From NCBI GenBank assembly GCA_004553495.1, contig SFLE01000035.1, positions 1-10,607 of the forward strand: a stretch of DNA of 10,607 bases. Direction: 5' to 3'. Below are positions 6,098 to 10,607 of the stretch, one piece after another (position 1 is the stretch's first letter; each line of letters opens with the position of its first letter). Under the pieces are notes generated by a model. It made no database searches and was not told the DNA's origin. It worked only from the letters and a program-made list of their open reading frames with translations. The stretch is from Clostridiales bacterium (lineage in GTDB: Bacteria; Bacillota; Clostridia; Oscillospirales; Oscillospiraceae). A program made the position numbers and the translations under genes.

Positions 6098-6814
6098 TCA
6101 GTCCCGAGCGGCATCAATGTACCGTTCAAACGCTTCAAGCGTTCTGGCGTATCTCGAGCGGCTGACGGGAACGACGACTCCGTTATCCATGGTGCAGCCG
6201 TTTTTTCCGAGCCCGCGCACATGGTTCATATTCACGACGAAGCTGCTGTGAGTCTGGATAAACTCCGCCGGCAGGTCGGCAAGAATATTAACGAGCTTCT
6301 CGCTGACATTAATCGTGAATCTTTCGCACACCACCTGCGTTTTTCGCTGGACATGCTCACAAAAAACAATGTCGTCATAATTGACGGCATACTGAACGAG
6401 CTTTGTAGTGAACACCTTGCGCGAACCGGTACGCGAGGAATTGAACATTCTCTCCACCAGCTGCGGAAGTCTATACTCCAGATTCGGACGGTATATGAAG
6501 TAATACGGATAATAATCGAATATCTCCTCGGCATCCTCAAGCCGGTCGGAAATAAAAACTATCTTGCACAGGCTCTTTGCCCGCCGCAGTTCTCTGGATA
6601 AGCGCCGCCAATCGAATGTCGGTTTCCTTGAGTCGATGCAGATGATGAACATCTGATACTCAGGCGTCGCACTCGCGGCGGTATCGATCTCTTTCCAACT
6701 CAGGGCTATGTCAATGCTGTTGGATATTCGCTTTGTATCCAGCTCACGCTCCAGCAGATTACATATTGCTTCTGCGCCGCCTGCGCTTGAATCTGCGATG
6801 CAAATCCTTACCAT
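6098..6814 (-). CDS. LytTR-family response regulator with degenerate receiver domain
   Basis: A 238-aa transcription factor. Residues 1-122 have the size and strand/helix pattern of a CheY-like receiver. Residues 133-236 form a LytTR DNA-binding domain, recognised by VFTTKLVQYAVNYDDIVFCE, THSSFVVNMNHVRGL (188-202) and VVPVSRSRYARTLEAF (214-229). The receiver is eroded. Only D8 stands where an acidic pair is usual. D61 (ICIDSRKPTFDW) is at the phosphoacceptor position. The conserved lysine before Pro appears replaced by arginine (YRP, 108-110). Phosphorylation may therefore be weak or absent. No histidine kinase is adjacent. An in-frame TAG four codons upstream fixes the ATG at 6812-6814 as the earliest start; the ribosome binding site (AGAGAA) is weak. 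The gene appears monocistronic, with its own promoter upstream and a terminator at 6010-6052. LytTR proteins usually control peptide signalling, secretion or surface functions, so control of the next operon is possible but unproven. Confidence 0.9.
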   Translation of the reverse strand: MVRICIADSSAGGAEAICNLLERELDTKRISNSIDIALSWKEIDTAASATPEYQMFIICIDSRKPTFDWRRLSRELRRAKSLCKIVFISDRLEDAEEIFDYYPYYFIYRPNLEYRLPQLVERMFNSSRTGSRKVFTTKLVQYAVNYDDIVFCEHVQRKTQVVCERFTINVSEKLVNILADLPAEFIQTHSSFVVNMNHVRGLGKNGCTMDNGVVVPVSRSRYARTLEAFERYIDAARD

Positions 6815-6882
6815 GACTTTTCTCTACGCGCCTTCCTTCCCTAAAAGCATACCACACACTCCTAGTACTACCATTGTACTTG

Positions 6883-6911
6883 AATTTACATTATTTTGGC
6901 GGTGCGTTCAA
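6883..6911 (-). promoter_or_regulatory. Candidate promoter of the LytTR gene
   Basis: Read on the minus strand, TTGAAC (6906-6911) and TAAATT (6883-6888) are separated by exactly 17 bp; each matches 4 of 6 sigma-A consensus bases. Just downstream lies the inverted repeat AGTAC-7-GTACT (6864-6880), a possible operator. The predicted leader is about 60 nt. Confidence 0.4.
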
Positions 6912-7162
6912 AAGTTGTTCACTTTTTGTCATAATTTGCAGAGTTTTATGTTAATATGTTCACGAAAACAGTATTTCCCGACGCAAAACCATGTACACCT
7001 CGTTCAGTGTTACACACATTCGCAGCATATGTAAAGACATATCAAGTGCATATGAAATTGCTCCCTGCACGGCATCGGAAATACCATACAGAGAGCATCA
7101 TTTGGTATTATATTTTACGGTCGGTTCTGTCTGCACCCTCGCTTGGGTTGTGTAAAAAGAGT

Positions 7163-7202
7163 GCGCCCTTGCCTCCCTTTACACAAGGGAGCCAATGGGT
7201 GC
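7163..7202 (-). repeat. 40-bp palindromic dispersed repeat, copy 1
   Basis: Read on the minus strand it starts GCACCCATTGGCTCCCTTG and ends AAAGGGAGGCAAGGGCGC. It matches the copy at 10370-10409 in 37 of 40 positions. The arms CTCCCTT / AAGGGAG, TTG / CAA and an outer GC-rich segment form a long imperfect hairpin. It lies five bases beyond the stop of the metal ATPase, read in the ATPase direction. Similar TTGGCTCCCTT elements are, from memory, abundant in gut Clostridia genomes. Confidence 0.85.
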
Positions 7203-7207
7203 AAGCT

Positions 7208-9088
7208 TCAGCTTGCGCGCAGGGCACGCATGGCGTTGAGGACAGCAATGACCATAACGCCGACATCCGCGAATATCGCGGCGCCCATATCGGCTGCGCC
7301 GAGGGCTACCAGCAGCAGGCAGGCAAACTTAACGCCGAGGGCGAAAACGATATTTTCATAGACTATACGGATGCACTTACGAGAGATCCTTATCGCCTTT
7401 GAGATCTTCATGGGATCATCGTCCATGAGCACTACATCGGCAGCCTCGATAGCCGCGTCGGAGCCCATTGCGCCCATGGCGATGCCTATGTCGGCGCGGG
7501 AGAGCACGGGCGCATCGTTTATGCCGTCGCCGACGAACGCAAGCTTCGCCTTGCCGGTGTTTTCACAGAGCAGCCGCTCGACCTCGTTTACCTTGTCAGC
7601 GGGCAGGAGCTGGCTGTGCACCTCGTCAACGCCGAGGTCCGCGGCGACCTTATCCGCAACGGATTTCGCGTCGCCGGTGAGCATGACGGTTTTTTCTATT
7701 CCGGCTTTTTTAAGCTCGGTGATAGCCTGCTTCGAGGTGGGCTTTACGACATCGGATATGACGATGTGTCCCGAATATTTGCCGTCGATGGCGACATGGA
7801 CTATGGTGCCCACGCTGCGGCACGGAGTGTGCTCAATGCCGAGCTGCGCCATAAGGCGGTCGTTGCCGGCGGCTATGCGGTGACCGTCAACGGTGGCGGT
7901 AACGCCGTTGCCGCTTATCTCCTCAATGTCGGAAACGCGGCTGCGGTCGGGCTCTGCGCCGTATGCCCTCTGCAGGCTCTTGCTTATCGGGTGGGACGAT
8001 GCGCACTCGGCAAGCGCTGCATACTCTATGAGTTTTTTGTTCTCTATGGGGCAGTGGTGGATGCCGCTGACCTCGAAAACGCCCTGCGTGAGCGTGCCGG
8101 TCTTATCGAACACGATGGTCTTTGTCTGCGCCAACGCCTCAAGGAAGTTCGAGCCCTTTACGAGAACGCCCTCGCGGCTGGCTCCGCCCAAGCCCGCAAA
8201 GAAGCTAAGCGGAATGCTTATAACGAGCGCGCAGGGGCAGCTGACGATCAGGAATGCCAGCGCGCGGTAGATCCAGCTCGCCCAGTCGCCGCCGAGGTCA
8301 AGAAATACAAATCTTATCAGCGGCGGAAGTATCGCCAGCGCCAGTGCGCTGTAGCAAACGATGGGGGTATATACCCTTGCAAAGCGCGATATGAACTGCT
8401 CCGAGCGCGACTTGCGCGAGCCGGAATTTTCTACAAGCTCCAGTATCTTCGACACCGTTGACTCGCCGAACGCCTTTGTCGTGCGTATCCTCAAAACGCC
8501 CGTCATGTTTATGCAGCCGCTTATGATCTCCTCGCCTGCGGCAATGTCGCGCGGCAGACTCTCGCCCGTGAGGGCGCTTGTGTTTATGGTCGAGCTGCCC
8601 TCGATAACAACGCCGTCTATGGGCACCTTTTCGCCCGGCTGCACAACGATAACGCTGCCGGTCTCCACTTCGTCGGGATCGACCTGCTCGAGCTTGCCGT
8701 CGACCTCAATGTTGGCATAGTCGGGGCGAATGTCCATCAGCGCCGTTATGCTGCGGCGGCTCTTGCCGACGGCATAGCTCTGGAAAAGCTCGCCGATCTG
8801 GTAAAACAGCATGACGAACACAGCTTCGTTGAAGTCGCCGCTTTTCTCAATTATCGCAAGTGCGACGGCGCCGATCGTTGCAACCGCCATCAGGAAGTTT
8901 TCATCGAAAACCCTGCCGTTTATTATGCCCTTTCCGGCCTTGCGCAGAATGTCATAACCGATGATGAGATACGCCGCCAGATACAGTGCCATCGCTGCAA
9001 TTCCCTCTATCGGGAGCAGATTCAGCGCAACCAGCAGCACCGCCGTTATGATTATCCGAACGAGTACCATTTTCTGCTTTTTATTCAT
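7208..9088 (-). CDS. cadA: CPC-type heavy-metal P1B ATPase (Zn/Cd/Pb class), lacking an N-terminal metal-binding domain
   Basis: A 626-aa P-type ATPase that pumps divalent soft metals out across the cytoplasmic membrane using ATP. Diagnostic motifs are all intact: NGRVFDENFLMAVATIGAVA (58-77, CadA/ZntA-like first helices), TGES (174-177, actuator), SCPCALVISIP (283-293, metal site in the sixth helix), DKTGT (D328 phosphorylated), SSHP (364-367, nucleotide binding), TGD (471-473) and GDGINDAP (520-527). The last helix has ADVG (D608), and with CPCx4SxP this is the PIB-2 (Zn2+/Cd2+/Pb2+) signature rather than the copper type. The protein starts directly in membrane helices with no HMA domain; that domain is supplied as a separate gene 58 bp upstream. 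GAGG lies nine bases before the ATG. The exact metal cannot be decided from sequence. The stop codon lies in the loop of a small hairpin (7201-7216) adjoining the palindromic repeat. Confidence 0.95.
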   Translation of the reverse strand: MNKKQKMVLVRIIITAVLLVALNLLPIEGIAAMALYLAAYLIIGYDILRKAGKGIINGRVFDENFLMAVATIGAVALAIIEKSGDFNEAVFVMLFYQIGELFQSYAVGKSRRSITALMDIRPDYANIEVDGKLEQVDPDEVETGSVIVVQPGEKVPIDGVVIEGSSTINTSALTGESLPRDIAAGEEIISGCINMTGVLRIRTTKAFGESTVSKILELVENSGSRKSRSEQFISRFARVYTPIVCYSALALAILPPLIRFVFLDLGGDWASWIYRALAFLIVSCPCALVISIPLSFFAGLGGASREGVLVKGSNFLEALAQTKTIVFDKTGTLTQGVFEVSGIHHCPIENKKLIEYAALAECASSHPISKSLQRAYGAEPDRSRVSDIEEISGNGVTATVDGHRIAAGNDRLMAQLGIEHTPCRSVGTIVHVAIDGKYSGHIVISDVVKPTSKQAITELKKAGIEKTVMLTGDAKSVADKVAADLGVDEVHSQLLPADKVNEVERLLCENTGKAKLAFVGDGINDAPVLSRADIGIAMGAMGSDAAIEAADVVLMDDDPMKISKAIRISRKCIRIVYENIVFALGVKFACLLLVALGAADMGAAIFADVGVMVIAVLNAMRALRAS

Positions 9089-9115
9089 ATATAAAACCTC
9101 ATACCCTTATAAAAT

Positions 9116-9138
9116 ATGCCCTTCTTTGTGAAGGGCAT
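9116..9138 (-). other. Intercistronic hairpin between the HMA and ATPase genes
   Basis: ATGCCCTTC (9116-9124) and GAAGGGCAT (9130-9138) form a perfect 9-bp stem with a 5-nt loop. Read in the direction of transcription it is followed by ATTTTATAAG, too short a U-run for an efficient terminator. It may be a partial terminator or an RNA-stabilising hairpin giving more HMA protein than ATPase. Confidence 0.65.
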
Positions 9139-9146
9139 TCTCTCGA

Positions 9147-9365
9147 TCAGAGATATATCTCACAGTCGTCCTCGACCTTTTTGCAGTTTTTGACGACCTT
9201 CTGCATGACGGCATTCACATCCGCGCCCTCGGCAAACTCTACCGTCATTTTCTGAGCCATAAAATTGACAACGGCGCTTGCAACGCCCTCGGTCTTGCCG
9301 GCTGCCTCTTCCATCAGATTTGCACAGTTTGCGCAGTCTACTTCGATCTTATAGGTCTTTTTCAT
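9147..9365 (-). CDS. Stand-alone HMA-domain metal-binding protein (detached ATPase N-terminal domain or metallochaperone)
   Basis: A 72-aa single-domain protein of the beta-alpha-beta-beta-alpha-beta HMA fold. The metal site is CANC (C11, C14) in YKIEVDCANCA, closest in style to the N-terminal domain of CadA-type ATPases; the later GVASAVVNFMAQKMTVEF matches the usual second half. Two further cysteines, C61 and C68, lie near the C-terminus and might add ligands. It has no membrane segment or export signal, so it acts in the cytoplasm. It is the first gene of the metal operon, with AGGAGGA (9371-9377) upstream and a strong promoter, and precedes the ATPase that lacks this domain. I infer that it delivers metal to the ATPase or regulates it in trans. 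A general copper chaperone (CopZ) is the alternative, but the context argues for the Zn/Cd class. Confidence 0.93.
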   Translation of the reverse strand: MKKTYKIEVDCANCANLMEEAAGKTEGVASAVVNFMAQKMTVEFAEGADVNAVMQKVVKNCKKVEDDCEIYL

Positions 9366-9390
9366 GGTTTTCCTCCTGAGATTTATTCAG

Positions 9391-9414
9391 TTCAACAATT
9401 AAGTAGTTGTTTAA
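9391..9414. promoter_or_regulatory. Palindromic operator for the ArsR-type regulator
   Basis: The core AACAATTAAGTAGTTGTT (9394-9411) is an inverted repeat with a single mismatched pair plus its centre, flanked by TTC and TAA, which extend the symmetry. Size and AT-rich TTGTT arms resemble operators of ArsR/SmtB repressors. It overlaps the -35 of the rightward promoter and lies at about +7 to +30 of the leftward one, so a bound repressor would block both. Confidence 0.75.
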
Positions 9415-9435
9415 TCGTTATGGTTGCAGTATAAT
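9407..9435 (+). promoter_or_regulatory. Rightward promoter of the ArsR-AraC regulator
   Basis: TTGTTT (9407-9412), a 17-bp spacer, then a perfect TATAAT (9430-9435). The -35 box lies partly inside the palindromic operator, predicting autorepression. Confidence 0.68.
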
Positions 9436-9456
9436 AAGTCCGAGCCGAAAAGTCAA
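9428..9456 (-). promoter_or_regulatory. Leftward promoter of the HMA-ATPase operon
   Basis: Read on the minus strand, TTGACT (9451-9456), a 17-bp spacer, then TATACT (9428-9433); each matches five of six sigma-A consensus bases. Its -10 overlaps the -10 of the divergent regulator promoter. The expected transcription start is near 9421, immediately before the operator. Confidence 0.82.
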
Positions 9457-9465
9457 CGGTTTGGA

Positions 9466-9488
9466 GCGCCATTCTTCCGAATGGGCGC
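9466..9488 (+). other. Hairpin in the regulator's 5' leader
   Basis: GCGCCATTC (9466-9474) pairs with GAATGGGCGC (9479-9488), with one bulged G and a TTCC tetraloop. It lies in the predicted leader, 16 bp before the Shine-Dalgarno sequence, with no U-run after it, so it is not a terminator. Confidence 0.5.
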
Positions 9489-9503
9489 AAATCACTTCCA
9501 AAT

Positions 9504-9507
9504 GGAG
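9504..9507 (+). promoter_or_regulatory. Ribosome binding site that decides the regulator start
   Basis: GGAG lies seven bases before the ATG at 9515-9517. The longer frame from 9407 would start inside the operator and upstream of the predicted transcription start, so it is rejected. Confidence 0.7.
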
Positions 9508-9514
9508 CAATGAT

Positions 9515-10279
9515 ATGGATGACCATGAGCTTATCCCCCACGATCACGGCGGGGAAATAAACGAAAATCTGCGTGAAAACATTGAAAAAACCGAGCGGTT
9601 CAAAACGGTGTCGGATGTATTCAAGCTGCTTGCCGACCCGAGCCGCGTGCGTATATTCTGGCTGCTGTGCCACTGCGAGGAGTGCGTTGTGAACATCTCA
9701 TATCTCACCGGGATGACGAGCCCCGCGGTGTCGCATCATCTGCGCCAGCTCCGCGCCGCAGGGCTGATACAGAGCCGGCGCGAGGGCAAGGAGGTCTATT
9801 ACAAGGCATCCGCCACCGAGCAGGTGAGGCTGCTTCACGGCGCGATAGAAATGACAATGGAGATAGCCTGCCCCGAGGAGAAAAGCGGAGATATTTCAAG
9901 CGTTCCGGAGCTTCCCGGGCTCGACGATAACATGGGCGGCGAGGGCAGATACTCCGCTCAGCAGCTTGAGACGATACGGCAGGTGCACGATCTGCTGACG
10001 GAAAATCTCGACCGCAGATTTACCATCGAGGAGCTGTCGCGGCGGTTTCTGATAAACCCGTCGTCGCTCAAGGAGATGTTCAAGGCGGTCTACGGCAAGT
10101 CGCTCGCCGCGCACATAAAGGAGCACCGCATGGAGCTTGCCGCAAGGCTGCTGCGCGAAACAGATATGAGTGTCGCCGAGGTCGCCGAGCGAGTCGGGTA
10201 CGAGAGCCAGAGCAAGTTCTCCGCCGAGTTCAAAAAATCCACCGGCGTTCTCCCCACCGAGCTCCGCAAATCCTTTTAG
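9515..10279 (+). CDS. ArsR/SmtB-AraC fusion transcriptional regulator
   Basis: A 254-aa regulator from the ATG at 9515. Residues 25-118 form an ArsR/SmtB winged helix: FKTVSDVFKLLADPSRVRIF (29-48), a cysteine cluster CHCEEC (52-57) beside the predicted helix 3, and recognition helix SPAVSHHLRQLRAAGLI (69-85) followed by the wing EGKEVYYKAS. C57 aligns with the first cysteine of the ArsR/CadC CVCD motif, but the second is replaced (CVVN), so C52, C54 and N-terminal histidines (H4, H9, H11) are candidate alternative ligands. Residues 146-254 form a complete AraC/XylS double HTH: RFTIEELSRRFLINPSSLKEMF, then MSVAEVAERVGYESQSKFSAEFKKSTGVLPTELR. Metal sensors of the ArsR family normally end after the first domain. 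Divergent orientation to the HMA-ATPase operon and a shared operator imply that it senses the exported metal and represses both transcripts; the AraC part may add DNA contacts or activation (inference). Confidence 0.9.
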   Translation: MDDHELIPHDHGGEINENLRENIEKTERFKTVSDVFKLLADPSRVRIFWLLCHCEECVVNISYLTGMTSPAVSHHLRQLRAAGLIQSRREGKEVYYKASATEQVRLLHGAIEMTMEIACPEEKSGDISSVPELPGLDDNMGGEGRYSAQQLETIRQVHDLLTENLDRRFTIEELSRRFLINPSSLKEMFKAVYGKSLAAHIKEHRMELAARLLRETDMSVAEVAERVGYESQSKFSAEFKKSTGVLPTELRKSF

Positions 10280-10369
10280 TGGCGTTCTTCCGCACCTGCG
10301 GATACGGTTATTGCAGTTGCCCGACCGGTGGGTACCGGCAAAACCATAGGACTGCCGCACTAATTCAGT

Positions 10370-10409
10370 GCACCTATTGGCTCCCTTGCGTAAAGGGAGG
10401 CAAGGGTGC
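10370..10409 (+). repeat. 40-bp palindromic dispersed repeat, copy 2
   Basis: It starts GCACCTATTGGCTCCCTTG and ends AAAGGGAGGCAAGGGTGC; 37 of 40 positions match copy 1 read on the minus strand. Arms: GCACC/GGTGC, TTG/CAA and CTCCCTT/AAGGGAG around a GCGTA loop. It lies 91 bp past the regulator stop and, like copy 1, is oriented with the upstream gene. Confidence 0.85.
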
Positions 10410-10429
10410 AGCCGGAACTTGCACCCTTG
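10401..10429 (+). repeat. Perfect 10-bp inverted repeat overlapping the dispersed repeat
   Basis: CAAGGGTGCA (10401-10410) and TGCACCCTTG (10420-10429) are perfectly complementary around a 9-nt loop. The left arm is also the right outer arm of the 40-bp repeat, so the two foldings exclude each other. Confidence 0.75.
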
Positions 10430-10454
10430 GTGCTGAGGATATAAATTGGCAGCA

Positions 10455-10482
10455 AAAAAGACGGTCATTCGACCGTCTTTTT
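10455..10482 (+). terminator. Strong intrinsic terminator downstream of the ArsR-AraC gene
   Basis: AAAAAGACGGTC (10455-10466) and GACCGTCTTTTT (10471-10482) form a perfect 12-bp stem with an ATTC loop and T-run. The leading A-run makes it usable in either direction. Confidence 0.9.
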
Positions 10483-10507
10483 CTTTGGTGCTCCAGCGGG
10501 GATTTAT

Positions 10508-10530
10508 GTGCTTTTGCAGGGCAAAAGCAC
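10508..10530. repeat. Perfect 10-bp hairpin without a U-run
   Basis: GTGCTTTTGC and GCAAAAGCAC are perfectly complementary around an AGG loop. No T-run follows, so a terminator role is not supported. A smaller hairpin GAAGC-ACA-GCTTC lies at 10538-10550. Confidence 0.6.
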
Positions 10531-10566
10531 CGGGCTTGAAGCACAGCTTCTGCGCCCCTCGGAGCT

Positions 10567-10593
10567 AAAAGCCTGCCACCGGCAGGTTTTTTT
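10567..10593 (+). terminator. Intrinsic terminator-like hairpin near the window end
   Basis: AAAAGCCTGCC (10567-10577), loop ACC, then GGCAGGTTTT (10581-10590), followed by further Ts to 10593. The stem is six GC-rich pairs extended by a G-U and four A-T pairs. Rightward it looks functional; leftward it has a shorter T-run (CTTTT) and could serve a minus-strand gene entering from beyond the window. Confidence 0.7.
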
Positions 10594-10607
10594 AACGCTC
10601 CGACCCT

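Larger units (their letters stand above)
6815..7207. other. 393-bp noncoding region between the metal ATPase and the LytTR gene
   Basis: No credible gene on either strand; short plus-strand frames lack ribosome binding sites and run through the repeat and promoter. It holds the LytTR promoter candidate (6883-6911), an inverted repeat AGTAC-7-GTACT (6864-6880), a long-loop inverted repeat AATACCA / TGGTATT around 7080-7108, and the 40-bp palindromic repeat (7163-7202) next to the ATPase stop codon. Confidence 0.6.
10280..10607. other. Noncoding hairpin-rich region downstream of the regulator
   Basis: About 330 bp. The one plus-strand frame (10279-10539) runs straight through the repeat and a terminator, has Cys-rich unnatural composition and no ribosome binding site, so I do not call it. 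Structures include CCGCA/TGCGG (10290-10301), the 40-bp palindromic repeat, a competing hairpin, two terminator-like hairpins and a 10-bp perfect hairpin. Confidence 0.6.

Noticed and set aside
7616..8461. A 281-codon plus-strand open frame
   Set aside because: It is antisense to the metal ATPase and has no recognisable domain or start signal.
9407..9514. Upstream extension of the ArsR-AraC regulator by 36 codons
   Set aside because: It would begin inside the operator and upstream of the predicted transcription start; the ATG at 9515 has a well-spaced GGAG.
10279..10539. 86-codon plus-strand frame after the regulator
   Set aside because: It runs through the palindromic repeat and a strong terminator and has an unnatural Cys/Gly/Trp-rich translation.
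10370..10593. Hairpin cluster considered as a CRISPR array or tRNA/structural RNA
   Set aside because: The hairpins differ in sequence and spacing, there are no regular direct repeats with spacers, and no cloverleaf or known riboswitch core is visible.

Overview
The window looks like chromosomal DNA from a Gram-positive, GC-moderate member of the Clostridia, probably a gut Ruminococcaceae/Oscillospiraceae-type bacterium. This is inferred from AGGAGG-type ribosome binding sites, sigma-A style promoters, a PknB-like kinase / PP2C phosphatase pair, a LytTR regulator and a CadA-type metal ATPase. No taxonomic search was possible. Most genes lie on the minus strand; one regulator lies on the plus strand.

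Region 1 (positions 1-5722, minus strand) is a tightly packed phosphothreonine signalling operon. In transcription order it encodes a 580-aa protein with a conserved N-terminal domain, a long Pro/Gln-rich linker and a C-terminal FHA domain; a PP2C phosphatase; a membrane-anchored Ser/Thr kinase with a non-PASTA, TPR-like extracytoplasmic region; and a single-pass membrane protein whose cytoplasmic tail carries seven acidic-Thr-x-x-hydrophobic motifs (mostly ETELL). A secreted or membrane-anchored protein follows, truncated by the window edge. Gaps are 19, 12, -4 and 51 nt. The writer (kinase), eraser (phosphatase), reader (FHA) and a likely multi-site substrate (the TELL-repeat protein) therefore lie side by side. 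The process this module controls cannot be read from the window. From memory, similar cassettes sit near type VII secretion or Tad pilus loci, but no marker of either is present here.

Region 2 (5723-7207) holds noncoding DNA upstream of the FHA gene, a strong bidirectional terminator, a LytTR-type response regulator with a degenerate receiver, and a 393-bp stretch with the regulator's probable promoter and one copy of a 40-bp palindromic repeat.

Region 3 (7208-10279) is a heavy-metal efflux locus. A stand-alone HMA metallochaperone-like protein and a CPC-type (Zn/Cd/Pb class) P1B ATPase are transcribed leftward. Divergently to them runs an unusual fusion regulator: an ArsR/SmtB winged helix joined to an AraC-type HTH domain. 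The intergenic region between them has back-to-back sigma-A promoters whose -10 boxes overlap, and a palindromic operator positioned to block both.

Region 4 (10280-10607) is noncoding and dense in hairpins. It holds the second copy of the 40-bp repeat (37/40 identical and downstream of a gene in the same relative orientation as the first copy), a competing hairpin, and two terminator-like structures.
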